From: Paeniroseomonas aquatica
Lineage (GTDB): Bacteria > Pseudomonadota > Alphaproteobacteria > Acetobacterales > Acetobacteraceae
Assembly (NCBI RefSeq): GCF_030409335.1
Contig: NZ_JAUFPN010000001.1
Location: 18,998 to 62,614 of the forward strand
DNA: 43,617 nucleotides
Direction of reading: 5' to 3'
Under the pieces are notes generated by a model. The model searched no databases, was not told where the DNA came from, and worked only from the letters and a program-made list of their open reading frames with translations. The position numbers and the translations under genes are program-made. Shown in pieces: positions 8,250-16,321 of the stretch. The number at the start of each line of letters is the position of its first letter. The first letter of the stretch is position 1.

Positions 8250-9923
8250 TCACTCCCCCAACGCCATACCGTCGCGCCGCGGGTCGGCGCCGCCGAGCAG
8301 CCGGACGCCGTCCGGCCCGCGCAGGATGCGGATGGCATGCAGGCCGGAGTTCATCACCCGCACCTCCACCGGGAAGCCGCGGGCCTCGAGCGCCGGGGCC
8401 AGGGCGGCGGCGGCGGTGCCGGCCTCCAGCTCCAGCGTCGCGTTCAGGGCACCGATCCGCGGCAGGGAGACGGCGGCCTGCGGCTCCATCCCCCAGTCCA
8501 GCATGGCGACCAGCGCCTGGGCGACATGGCCGATGATGCGCGACCCGCCGGCCGAGCCAAGCACCGCCACCAGCTGCCCGTCCGGGCCGAAGACGATGCT
8601 GGGCGACATCGAGGAGCGCGGCCGCTTCGCCGGGCCGACGCGGTTCGCCACCGGCCGGCCGTCGACCTCGGGCAGGAAGGAAAAATCGGTCAGCTCGTTG
8701 TTCAGCAGGAAGCCGCGGACCATGATCCGGGCGCCGAAGACATCCTCGATGGTGGTGGTCAGCGCCACGGCATTGCCGGCGGCATCGACGATCGAGAGAT
8801 GGCTGGTGCCCTGTTCCGGCTGCGGCGGCTGCGAGGCGAGCGGGGCGCCGCCCTGCCAGGGCGGGTTGCCCGGGCGCGGCGCGGCGATGGCGCGGTCGCG
8901 GTCGAGCAGCTGGGCGCGCAGCAGCAGGTAACCGGGGTCGAGCAGCCCGCGCAGCGGCACCGCGACATGGTCGGCATCGGCCAGGTAGCGGTTGCGGTCG
9001 GCGAAGGCGATGCGGCCGGCCTCGCCCAGCAGATGCGCGGCATCGACCGACCGCGGGTCGAGCGGCATGTCCTGGTGCGCCAGGACGCCGAGGATCTGCA
9101 GCAGGGCGACGCCGCCCGAGCTCGGCGGCGGCATGGAGCAGACGGTGAAGCCGCGATAGGGGCCGCAGACCGCCTCGCGCCGCACCGGGGCATAGCCGGC
9201 GAGGTCGTCGGTGGTGAGCAGGCCGGGATTGGTGGCATGGCCGCGGACCGCGCCGGCGATCTCGGCGGCGATCGGGCCGCGGTGCAGCGCATCGGCGCCC
9301 TGCTCGGCGATGGCGCGGAGGGTGGCGGCGAGGGCCGGGTTGCGCAGCCGGGCACCGTCGCCGACCGGCTTGCCCTCGGGCAGGAAATAGGCGCGGGCCT
9401 GGGGGTCGCGGCGCAGCCGCTCGGCCTCCGCCGCGACAAGCGCGGCCAGCCGCGGCGTCACGACGAAGCCGGCCTCGGCGGCGGCGATGGCCGGGGCGAA
9501 GAGCTGCGCCCAGGGCAGCCTGCCGCCCCGGCGATGCGCGGCTTCCAGCATGCGCATGGCGCCGGGCACGCCGACGGCGCGGCCGCCGACCGCCGCCTCG
9601 AGGAAGCCCATCGGCTGGCCGTCCCGGAGGAACAGCGTCGGCGGGGCGGCGGCGGGGGCGGTCTCGCGGCCGTCCCAGGCGGCGAGGCTCCGGCTGGCGG
9701 CATCCCACTGCAGCATCAGCGCGCCGCCGCCGAGGCCGGAGGATTGCGGCTCCACCAGCGCCAGCATGGCCTGGGCGGCGACGGCGGCGTCGATGGCGGT
9801 GCCGCCGTCGCGCAGCATGGCGAGGCCAGCCTCGGCCGCCATCGGATGCGCGGCGGCGACCATCTGGCGCTGGGCCTGGGCCGGGACGGTGAGGCAGAGG
9901 AGCAGCAGGACGAGGCGGATCAT
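8250..9923 (-). CDS. ggt: Gamma-glutamyltranspeptidase
   Basis: This 557-residue periplasmic enzyme is a gamma-glutamyltranspeptidase (family T3), which hydrolyses or transfers gamma-glutamyl groups, for example from glutathione. A short signal peptide (residues 1-17, cut after A-Q-A) precedes the conserved V-A-A-A-H-P-M-A-A start of the mature chain. The predicted nucleophile of the self-cleaving proenzyme is Thr373 in G-T-S-H-L-S-I-V-D. Other family marks are P-P-P-S-S-G-G (265-271), R-P-R-S-S-M-S-P (434-441) and G-S-A-G-G-S-R-I. The start at 9923 is the ATG just before the signal peptide. It lies 52 bases upstream of creA, which may be co-transcribed. A second, more distant homologue lies at 31048. 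Confidence 0.92.
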   Translation of the reverse strand: MIRLVLLLLCLTVPAQAQRQMVAAAHPMAAEAGLAMLRDGGTAIDAAVAAQAMLALVEPQSSGLGGGALMLQWDAASRSLAAWDGRETAPAAAPPTLFLRDGQPMGFLEAAVGGRAVGVPGAMRMLEAAHRRGGRLPWAQLFAPAIAAAEAGFVVTPRLAALVAAEAERLRRDPQARAYFLPEGKPVGDGARLRNPALAATLRAIAEQGADALHRGPIAAEIAGAVRGHATNPGLLTTDDLAGYAPVRREAVCGPYRGFTVCSMPPPSSGGVALLQILGVLAHQDMPLDPRSVDAAHLLGEAGRIAFADRNRYLADADHVAVPLRGLLDPGYLLLRAQLLDRDRAIAAPRPGNPPWQGGAPLASQPPQPEQGTSHLSIVDAAGNAVALTTTIEDVFGARIMVRGFLLNNELTDFSFLPEVDGRPVANRVGPAKRPRSSMSPSIVFGPDGQLVAVLGSAGGSRIIGHVAQALVAMLDWGMEPQAAVSLPRIGALNATLELEAGTAAAALAPALEARGFPVEVRVMNSGLHAIRILRGPDGVRLLGGADPRRDGMALGE

Positions 9924-9982
9924 GGTGCTCCGGGCGGGCGGGAAGCCCTCTTCTAGCGAGGCGGTGGGCCGGCGGGAACCGG

Positions 9983-11515
9983 TCAGGCCGGCGCCGGCAT
10001 GCCGCGGGTCGTGCCGCGGTGGCGGAAGGCCAGGGCCTCGGCCACGTGGCCGCGCTGGACCTGGGGGCTGCCGGCGAGGTCGGCGATGGTGCGGGCGACC
10101 CGGAGGGTGCGGGTATAGCCCCGGGCCGAGAGCCGCAAGCGCTCGGCCGCCTGTTCCGCCAGCTGCCGGGCCGGCTGGTCCGCCTCCAGGCAGGCCTCCA
10201 GCACGGCGCCTTCGGCCGCGGCGTTGCAGCGCGGGCCATCGGCGCCGTAGCGGGCCTGCTGGCGGAGGCGCGCCGCCTGGATGCGGGCGGCGACCACCGC
10301 GCTGGCCTCGCCCGCCGGGGCACGGGCCAGCTCGCTGGCGGGAACGGGGGTGACCTCGATCGCCAGGTCCATGCGGTCGAGCAGCGGGCCGGAGAGGCGC
10401 ATCTGGTAGTCCTCGCCGCAGCGGGGGGCGCGGCCGCATTCGCGCGGGGCATCGCCGAGGTAGCCGCAGCGGCAGGGGTTCATGGCGGCGATGAGCTGGA
10501 AGCGGGCGGGGTAGGTGACATGGGCATTGGCCCGGCTGATGGTGGTGCGGCCGGTCTCCATCGGCTGGCGCAGCGCCTCCAGCGCCGCCCGCGGAAACTC
10601 CGGCCATTCGTCGAGGAAGAGCACGCCGTGATGGGCGAGGCTGATCTCGCCCGGCTTGGCGCGGCCGCCACCGCCGATCAGCGCCGCCTGGCTGGCGGAG
10701 TGGTGCGGGTCGCGGAAGGGCGGGCGGACCACGAGGCGGCCGCCGCGCAGCAGCCCGGCGACGGAATGCACCATGCTGACCTCCAGCGCCTCGGCCGGGG
10801 AGAGGTCCGGCAGCAGGCCGGGGAGGCGGGCGGCGAGCATCGACTTGCCGGCGCCGGGCGGGCCGGTGAATAACAGATTGTGGCCCCCGGCGGCGGCGAC
10901 CTCGAGGGCGCGCTTGGCGGATTCCTGGCCCTTCACCTCGGAGAGGCAGGGGCCGCGCGGCGCCGCGGCCTCGGGGCCGGGCGGCTCCGGCGGGGTCAGC
11001 ACCTGGGTGCCGCGGAAGTGGTTCATCAGGGCGAGCAGGTCGGGCGCGGCCAGAACCTCCACGCGCCCGGCCCAGGCGGCCTCGCCGCCCTGCGCCGCCG
11101 GGCAGATTAGCCCGAGGTCGCGCGCCGAGGCGCCGAGGGCCGCGGGCAGCACCCCGGCCACCGCGTTGATGCCGCCGTCGAGCGAGAGCTCGCCGAGCGC
11201 CGCGTAGCCGGCGATCTCCTCCCGCGGCAGCACGTCCATCGCCGCCAGCACGGCCAGGGCGATGGGCAGGTCGAAATGCGAGCCCTCCTTGGCGATATCG
11301 GCCGGCGCCAGGTTCACCAGCACCCGCTTCGGCGGCAGCGACAGGCCGAGGCCGACCAGGGCGGCGCGCACCCGCTCCCGGCTCTCGCCCACCGCCTTGT
11401 CGGGCAGGCCGACGACGAGGAAGGCGGGCATGCCGGGGGCGAGCTGGACCTGCACCTCGACCGGCATGGCCTCGATACCGGCGAAGGCGAAGGTGGCGAC
11501 CCGGGCGATGGACAT
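9983..11515 (-). CDS. comM: ComM/YifB family AAA+ ATPase (Mg-chelatase-like)
   Basis: This 510-residue protein is a full-length YifB/ComM family member, a hexameric helicase that promotes branch migration during uptake of DNA by natural transformation and is widespread outside classic competent species. The N-terminal ChlI-like domain (1 to about 125) is followed by the AAA+ domain with Walker A G-P-P-G-A-G-K-S (218-225) and Walker B G-V-L-F-L-D-E (297-303). Next come a Cys-rich N-P-C-R-C-G-Y-L-G insert and a C-terminal domain with the typical S-A-R-G-Y-T-R-T-L-R-V-A-R-T-I-A. The gene stands alone between ggt and the dipeptidase gene. No clear ribosome site precedes the ATG at 11515, so translation may start with a very short leader. 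Confidence 0.93.
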   Translation of the reverse strand: MSIARVATFAFAGIEAMPVEVQVQLAPGMPAFLVVGLPDKAVGESRERVRAALVGLGLSLPPKRVLVNLAPADIAKEGSHFDLPIALAVLAAMDVLPREEIAGYAALGELSLDGGINAVAGVLPAALGASARDLGLICPAAQGGEAAWAGRVEVLAAPDLLALMNHFRGTQVLTPPEPPGPEAAAPRGPCLSEVKGQESAKRALEVAAAGGHNLLFTGPPGAGKSMLAARLPGLLPDLSPAEALEVSMVHSVAGLLRGGRLVVRPPFRDPHHSASQAALIGGGGRAKPGEISLAHHGVLFLDEWPEFPRAALEALRQPMETGRTTISRANAHVTYPARFQLIAAMNPCRCGYLGDAPRECGRAPRCGEDYQMRLSGPLLDRMDLAIEVTPVPASELARAPAGEASAVVAARIQAARLRQQARYGADGPRCNAAAEGAVLEACLEADQPARQLAEQAAERLRLSARGYTRTLRVARTIADLAGSPQVQRGHVAEALAFRHRGTTRGMPAPA

Positions 11516-11557
11516 ATCGGTAACGATACTATCCAGCCGGCGGGAACCTCAAGTCCT

Positions 11558-12556
11558 TCAGTCGGCGATCGCCTGGGCCTGCCGCCAGACGCGCAGGAAA
11601 TTGCCGGACCACAGCAGGCCGATCTCGCGGGCACCGTAGCCGTGGCGGAGCAGGGCCTTGGTGAGGTTGGCGGTCTCGGCGGCATTCTGCCAGCCCTCCA
11701 CCGCGCCGCCGCCGTCGAAGTCGGAGGAGAGGCCGACGTGTTCCAGGCCGATCCGCCGCACCGCGTGGTCGACATGGTCGACCATGGTCTCGACGCTGGC
11801 GGCGTTGCGCGTGCCCTCCGGCACCTTCTGCAGGAAGCTCGGCATGGCGGTGATCTGGGCAAGGCCGCCGACCGACTTCAGCATGTCGAGCTGCTCGTCG
11901 TCGATGCCGCGCGGATGGTCGCAGAGGGCGCGGCAGGCGGTATGCGTCGCGACGATGGGGGAGCGGGAGAGCTCGGCGGCCTGCATCATGCCGGATTTCG
12001 CCACATGCGAGACGTCGATCAGCATGCCCGCGGCATTCAGCGCGGCGACCGCCTGGCGGCCGAGCGGGGAGAGCCCGCCATGCTCGACGGTGGCATCGCC
12101 GAGCCGCGCCTGCGGCCGGGCGCTGTCGGCGAGGTCGTTGTGGCCGTCATGGGTCAGGGTGAGGTAGCAGGCGCCGAGCGCCCGCCAGCGGGCCGGGGCG
12201 CCGAGGTCGTGGCCCATGCCGTAGCCGTTCTCGACCGCCGAAAGCACCGCCAAGGCGCCTGCGGCGTGGGCTGCTTCCAGCTCGTCCGGCGTGGCGCAGA
12301 AGCGGCGCGCGACGCCATCGGCGCGGCCCTGGATGTGGCGGAGCATGGCCTCGACGCGCTCGGCGGCGGCGGCATGGCCGGCCTCGTCGCGCTTGCCCTG
12401 GCCGACATAGGCGATGAAGATCGCGGCGCGCAGGCCGCCGCGCTGCATCTTGGGGAAGTCGACGCGCATCACCCCCTCGGCGAGCGGGTCCGGCGGGTTG
12501 GGCCAGCGGATGTCGATGTGGCTGTCGAGGGTCAGCGTCGCGGCGTGGATATCCAT
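11558..12556 (-). CDS. M19 family (renal-type) membrane dipeptidase
   Basis: This 332-residue protein is an M19 dipeptidase, a binuclear zinc enzyme of the amidohydrolase superfamily that hydrolyses L,L- or L,D-dipeptides. Metal-ligand motifs are present: H13-x-D15 in D-S-H-I-D-I, the bridging Glu in S-A-V-E-N-G-Y, and histidines in L-I-D-V-S-H and I-V-A-T-H-T, followed by G-L-S-S-D-F-D-G. There is no signal peptide, so it is probably cytosolic. The ATG at 12556 overlaps the stop of the upstream deacetylase-like gene by one base (TGATG), so the two are coupled. Close to peptide importers on both sides, a role in cutting imported dipeptides is likely but inferred. Confidence 0.9.
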   Translation of the reverse strand: MDIHAATLTLDSHIDIRWPNPPDPLAEGVMRVDFPKMQRGGLRAAIFIAYVGQGKRDEAGHAAAAERVEAMLRHIQGRADGVARRFCATPDELEAAHAAGALAVLSAVENGYGMGHDLGAPARWRALGACYLTLTHDGHNDLADSARPQARLGDATVEHGGLSPLGRQAVAALNAAGMLIDVSHVAKSGMMQAAELSRSPIVATHTACRALCDHPRGIDDEQLDMLKSVGGLAQITAMPSFLQKVPEGTRNAASVETMVDHVDHAVRRIGLEHVGLSSDFDGGGAVEGWQNAAETANLTKALLRHGYGAREIGLLWSGNFLRVWRQAQAIAD

Positions 12557-13590
12557 CAGACGTCGCCCCAGCCGGTGAGGAATCGCTCGAGCAGGCTGCC
12601 CATGATCTCCACGTTGTAGCCGCCCTCCTGGATGATGGCGGCGGGCAGCCCGAACGCCGAGATGGCGGCGCCGGCGCGGGCGAAGCCATCCGCGGTGACC
12701 TTCAGCAGGCCCAGCGGCTCGTGCTCGCTGGCATCGAAGCCGAGCGAGACGACCAGCGCCTCGGCGCCGAAGCGGCGGGCGGCGGCGATGCCGGCGTCGA
12801 TGGCGGCGAGCCATTCGGCATCGCCGGTCCCGGCCGGCATCGGCAGGTTGAGGTTGTGGCCGGCGCCGGCACCGCCGCCGGTCTCCTCCCGGTAGCCGGT
12901 GAAGAAGGGGTAGTAGGCGGAGGGGTCGCCATGGACCGAGACGGTCAGCACGCCCGGGTCCTCCCAGAAGATCCCCTGGGTGCCGTTGCCGTGGTGGCTG
13001 TCGATGTCGAGGGTGGCGACGCGCTTTGTCCCGGACTGGCGCAGGGCGGCGACGGCGATGGCGGCGTTGTTGAGGTAGCAATGGCCGCCGGCCCGCGCCG
13101 CATAGGCATGATGGCCGGGCGGGCGGCAGAGCGCGTAGGCGGTGCGGCCGGCACCGGCCTCGGCCGCGGCGGCGAGGGCCACGCCGGCGGCGGCGAGGCT
13201 CGCCTCCCAGGTGCCGGGGCCGATCGGGCAGGAGGTATCCGCGGTGTACCAGCCGGCCTGGCCGACGATGCCGCTCGGGCGGCGGCCGCCATTGGCCATG
13301 GCATCGGCCGTCGCGTGGGTATTGCCCACCACCTCCGGCCCCGGGTCGGGCAGGGCCTGCCAGGCGGCCAGCGCGCCCTCGAGGAAGTCGAGGTAATCCG
13401 GCGCATGCACCGCCTCCAGCGCGGCCCGCGGGGGCAGGGCGGCGGTCTCCGGCGCCAGGCCGAGGCGCTGCAGCCCGGCGAGCAGGGCGGTCGCCCGCTC
13501 CGGCACCTCGAAGTTCGGGCGGAGCTGGCCGCGTTGCAGGAAGAAGCGCGGCGTGTGCCGCATCTGGTCCGGGTGGGAAAAAGCGCGCAT
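12556..13590 (-). CDS. Histone-deacetylase-like / acetylpolyamine amidohydrolase
   Basis: This 344-residue protein belongs to the arginase/deacetylase fold, closest in layout to bacterial acetylpolyamine amidohydrolases (AphA), zinc enzymes that remove acetyl groups from amines. Visible active-site parts are catalytic His160-His161 in P-P-G-H-H, zinc ligands Asp197 and His199 in D-I-D-S-H-H-G-N-G-T, Asp286 in G-F-D-A, and the transition-state Tyr325 in E-G-G-Y. The start at 13590 (M-R-A-F-S-H-P-D-Q) matches the usual short N-terminus; an in-frame ATG at 13626 would add 12 residues. Neither has a convincing ribosome site. It is coupled to the M19 dipeptidase and diverges from the second importer operon. 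Confidence 0.87.
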   Translation of the reverse strand: MRAFSHPDQMRHTPRFFLQRGQLRPNFEVPERATALLAGLQRLGLAPETAALPPRAALEAVHAPDYLDFLEGALAAWQALPDPGPEVVGNTHATADAMANGGRRPSGIVGQAGWYTADTSCPIGPGTWEASLAAAGVALAAAAEAGAGRTAYALCRPPGHHAYAARAGGHCYLNNAAIAVAALRQSGTKRVATLDIDSHHGNGTQGIFWEDPGVLTVSVHGDPSAYYPFFTGYREETGGGAGAGHNLNLPMPAGTGDAEWLAAIDAGIAAARRFGAEALVVSLGFDASEHEPLGLLKVTADGFARAGAAISAFGLPAAIIQEGGYNVEIMGSLLERFLTGWGDV

Positions 13591-13615
13591 GGCCGGGAGG
13601 CTAGCAGCGGATGCG

Positions 13616-13668
13616 CCCTTGTCCATGCGCCGAACGGGCCGTTAGCATACGCACAATCATATTGGGGG
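13616..13668 (+). promoter_or_regulatory. Divergent control region of the second importer operon
   Basis: The 84 bases between the divergent starts at 13590 and 13675 must hold both promoters. On the plus strand TTGTCC near 13619 stands 18 bases before TAGCAT, a weak -35/-10 pair. The stretch around 13645-13663 is A/T-rich for this genome (the words CATAC, AATCATATT). A GGGGG run at 13664-13668 serves as ribosome site for the ATG at 13675. The exact boxes are uncertain. Confidence 0.3.
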
Positions 13669-13674
13669 CTTGCA

Positions 13675-15264
13675 ATGACCGTTTCGCGCCGTGGCCTGCT
13701 GGCCGCGACTGCCGCCGTACCTGGGCTCATGCGGGTGCAGGATGCACAGGCCCAGGGGATCGCCCCCCGGCGTGGCGGGACGCTCACCACCATGCTGACG
13801 CCGGAGCCGCCGGTGCTGCAGATCGGGGTGAACAACCAGGGGCCGACCCTGGTCATCGCCAGCAAGATGTTCCAGAGCCTGCTGAGCTTCACCCCGGCGC
13901 TGGAGCCGATCCCGGTGCTGGCGAAGAGCTGGACCATCAGCCCGGACGGGAAGGAATACGTCTTCACGCTGCAGGAGGGCGTCAAATTCCACGACGGCCA
14001 GCCGATGACGGCCGAGGATGTCATCTTCTCCATCATGAAATTCCATACCGAGCTGGCGCCGCGCGCCCGGGCGGTCTTCGCGCTGATCGAGAGCGCCACG
14101 GCGCCGGACCCGCTGACGGTGCGGATCGTCCTCAAGCAGCCCTTCCAGCCCTTCCTGCTGATGTTCGATGCCAGCGCCTGCGCCATCGTGCCGAAGCATC
14201 TCTTCGACGGGCAGGACTACCGCACCGCGCCGGCGGTGCAGCGGCCGGTCGGCACCGGGCCCTTCCGCTTCGCCGAATGGCAGCGCGGCAATTTCGTCCG
14301 GCTCGAGCGCTTCGCCGACTACTGGAAGCCGGGGCAGCCCTATCTCGACGCGATCATCTATCGCGTGGTGCCGGACAGCCAGAGCCGCCGCCTGGCGATC
14401 GAGACCGGGCAGGCGCAGCTCACCCAGGCCAACGACATCGAGCCCTTCGACGTGCCGGCGCTGCGGGCCAAGCCGAACCTCGAGGTGAATGTGAAGGGCT
14501 GGGAGTATTTCTCCCCGGTCTCCTGGATCGAGCTGAACCACCGGGTGAAGCCGCTGGACGACATGCGGGTGCGGCAGGCGATCAGCATGGCGATCGACCG
14601 CAACTTCATCGCCCAGCGGCTATGGTTCGGCGTCGGCAAGCCGGCGACCAATCCGGTCGCCTCCACCACGCGCTTCCACGATGCCGGCGCCAAGGTCGCG
14701 GCCTATGACGTGCGCGCGGCGAATGCGCTGCTGGATGCGGCGGGGCACAAGGCGAATGCGCAGGGGGTGCGCTTCACCCTGAAGCACCTGGTGCTGCCCT
14801 ACGGGGAGATCTGGTCGCGCTTGGGCGAGTATCTGAAGCAGGCCTTCCGCCAGGTCGGCATTGCCCTGGAGCTGGAGAGCACCGATGCCGGCAGCTGGGC
14901 GCGGCGGGTCGGCGCCTGGGAATACGAGACGACCATCAACTTCGTCTATCAGTTCGGCGACCCGACGCTGGGCGTCGAGCGGACCTATGTCTCCACCAAC
15001 ATCCAGAAGGTGACCTTCACCAATACCGGCGGCTATTCCAATCCGAAGGTGGATGAGCTGTTCGCCACGGCACGGGGCTCGGCCGACCCGAAGGACCGGC
15101 AGGCGGCCTTCAGCGCGGTGCAGAAGATATTGTGCGAGGAGGTGCCGCAGATCTGGCTGATGGAGATGGCCTTCCCCACCATCCACGACAAGAAGCTGCG
15201 GAACGTCATCACCACCGGCCTCGGCGTGCATACCAGCTTCGACGACGTGTTCCTGACCGCCTGA
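13675..15264 (+). CDS. Peptide ABC transporter substrate-binding protein, probable Tat substrate
   Basis: This 529-residue protein is a second family 5 solute-binding protein. Its N-terminus M-T-V-S-R-R-G-L-L-A carries a twin-arginine-like motif followed by a weakly hydrophobic core and a cut site near A-Q-A-Q, so export by Tat is possible. The mature chain shows family features such as F-T-L-Q-E-G-V-K-F-H-D-G-Q-P-M-T-A-E-D-V and G-T-G-P-F-R-F. It heads a seven-gene rightward operon; the next gene overlaps its stop by one base (TGATG). The operon's downstream hydrolases suggest a ligand with unusual amide bonds, but no ligand can be named. Confidence 0.9.
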   Translation: MTVSRRGLLAATAAVPGLMRVQDAQAQGIAPRRGGTLTTMLTPEPPVLQIGVNNQGPTLVIASKMFQSLLSFTPALEPIPVLAKSWTISPDGKEYVFTLQEGVKFHDGQPMTAEDVIFSIMKFHTELAPRARAVFALIESATAPDPLTVRIVLKQPFQPFLLMFDASACAIVPKHLFDGQDYRTAPAVQRPVGTGPFRFAEWQRGNFVRLERFADYWKPGQPYLDAIIYRVVPDSQSRRLAIETGQAQLTQANDIEPFDVPALRAKPNLEVNVKGWEYFSPVSWIELNHRVKPLDDMRVRQAISMAIDRNFIAQRLWFGVGKPATNPVASTTRFHDAGAKVAAYDVRAANALLDAAGHKANAQGVRFTLKHLVLPYGEIWSRLGEYLKQAFRQVGIALELESTDAGSWARRVGAWEYETTINFVYQFGDPTLGVERTYVSTNIQKVTFTNTGGYSNPKVDELFATARGSADPKDRQAAFSAVQKILCEEVPQIWLMEMAFPTIHDKKLRNVITTGLGVHTSFDDVFLTA

Positions 15265-16250
15265 TGGAGGTCTCGAAGCTGCTGGGCTTCCTGCTGCGGC
15301 GGGGGGTGAAGGCGGCGGTCGTCGTGCTGGCGATCGTCGTCTGCAATTTCCTGCTGGTGCATGCGGCACCGGGCGATCCGGCGAGTGTCATCGCCGGGCA
15401 GTCGGGCGCGGCGGATGCGGTGTTTCTCGAGCAGCTGCGCCGCCAGTTCGGGCTGGACCAGCCGCTGCATGTGCAGCTCTGGATCTATGTAAAGAGCGTC
15501 CTCAGCCTCGACCTCGGCTTCTCGCACCGGCAGCAGCAGGCGGTCTCGCTGCTGGTGCTGGAGCGGCTGCCGGCGACCCTGCTGCTGACCGGGGCGGCCT
15601 TCGTCTTCGCGGTCACGCTCGGCGTCACGCTCGGCGCGCTGGCGGCGCAGCGGGTGGGCAAGTGGGCCGACAGCCTCATCACCGTGGTGGCGCTCACCTT
15701 CTATGCGACGCCCTTGTTCTGGGTCGGGCTGATGCTGGTGCTGGTCTTCTCGGTCTGGCTGGAATGGCTGCCGAGCTTCGGCATGAGCAGCGTCGGCGCC
15801 GACCTGCATGGGCTGGCCGTGGTCTGGGACGTGGCGCAGCACCTGCTCCTGCCGGCACTCACCCTCGGGCTGTTCTACCTGGCGGTCTATGCGCGGCTGA
15901 CGCGGGCGACGATGCTGGAGGTGGCGGACCAGGATTTCGTCAAGACGGCCCGTGCCAAGGGCGTGCCGGAGGGGCGCATCCTGCGCTCCCACATATTGCG
16001 CAATGCCCTGCTGCCGGTGATCACCTTCGCCGGCATCCAGGCGGGGCAGCTGCTGGGCGGGTCGATCCTGGTGGAGACGGTCTTCGCTTGGCCGGGCATC
16101 GGGCGGCTGGCCTTCGAGGCGCTGCTGGCGCGGGACTATCCGGTGCTGCTCGGCGTCTTCTTCTGCACCAGTGTCATGGTGGTGCTGTTCAACCTGGTGA
16201 CCGACTTGCTCTATGCGATCATCGATCCTCGGGTGGAGGTAGCGGGATGA
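15264..16250 (+). CDS. Peptide ABC transporter permease, DppB type (second operon)
   Basis: This 328-residue permease has the DppB/OppB layout. The first membrane helix contains V-V-V-L-A-I-V-V-C-N-F-L-L and is followed by H-A-A-P-G-D-P-A. The coupling loop is at D-Q-D-F-V-K-T-A-R-A-K-G-V-P, and the C-terminal part reads L-V-T-D-L-L-Y-A-I-I-D-P-R-V. The ATG at 15264 is fixed by its one-base overlap with the upstream stop. The end is notable: the stop TGA (16248-16250) lies inside ATGA, where an ATG with a strong ribosome site opens a frame that is not the frame of the next permease. Confidence 0.93.
   Translation: MEVSKLLGFLLRRGVKAAVVVLAIVVCNFLLVHAAPGDPASVIAGQSGAADAVFLEQLRRQFGLDQPLHVQLWIYVKSVLSLDLGFSHRQQQAVSLLVLERLPATLLLTGAAFVFAVTLGVTLGALAAQRVGKWADSLITVVALTFYATPLFWVGLMLVLVFSVWLEWLPSFGMSSVGADLHGLAVVWDVAQHLLLPALTLGLFYLAVYARLTRATMLEVADQDFVKTARAKGVPEGRILRSHILRNALLPVITFAGIQAGQLLGGSILVETVFAWPGIGRLAFEALLARDYPVLLGVFFCTSVMVVLFNLVTDLLYAIIDPRVEVAG
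16235..16240 (+). promoter_or_regulatory. Strong ribosome binding site before the ATG at 16247
   Basis: GGAGGT stands six bases before ATG 16247, an ideal Shine-Dalgarno arrangement inside the last codons of the DppB-type gene. This start leads into a 24-codon frame rather than into the DppC-type permease, whose own GTG start at 16303 has no well-placed ribosome site. Confidence 0.6.
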
Positions 16251-16321
16251 GCGGCCCTGATCGCGGAGCACCGCAGCGTAGCGAGGAGCGTAGCGTGAAT
16301 CAGTGCCGGCTTTCACTGTGA
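16247..16321 (+). CDS. 24-codon leader frame overlapping the permease start
   Basis: The ATG at 16247 overlaps the previous stop (ATGA) and follows an excellent ribosome site. It opens a frame of 24 codons (starting M-S-G-P-D-R-G-A-P-Q) that ends with TGA at 16319-16321. It runs across the GTG at 16303 where the DppC-type permease begins. The peptide looks like no known protein and is rich in Arg/Ser/Glu from the repeat AGCGTAGCG. It is best seen as the out-of-frame remnant of the original permease start after a short insertion. Ribosomes ending at 16321 could restart at 16303. Confidence 0.4.
   Translation: MSGPDRGAPQRSEERSVNQCRLSL
16257..16303 (+). repeat. Small repeat-like insertion at the permease start
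   Basis: This 47-base segment begins with CTGAT and ends with the inverted copy ATCAG. Inside it the nine-base word AGCGTAGCG occurs twice (16275-16283 and 16287-16295), and an in-frame stop TAG for the permease frame lies at 16291-16293. If the 47 bases are removed on paper, ATG AGC GGC C joins TG CCG GCT TTC, and the permease reads in frame from the ATGA-coupled start. This fits a small palindromic-type element, but no second copy was seen in the window. Confidence 0.45.

Noticed and set aside
16295-16321. GTG at 16295 with GAGGAG six bases upstream as a separate start
   Set aside because: It lies in the frame of the 24-codon leader and stops after eight codons, so it cannot produce the permease.
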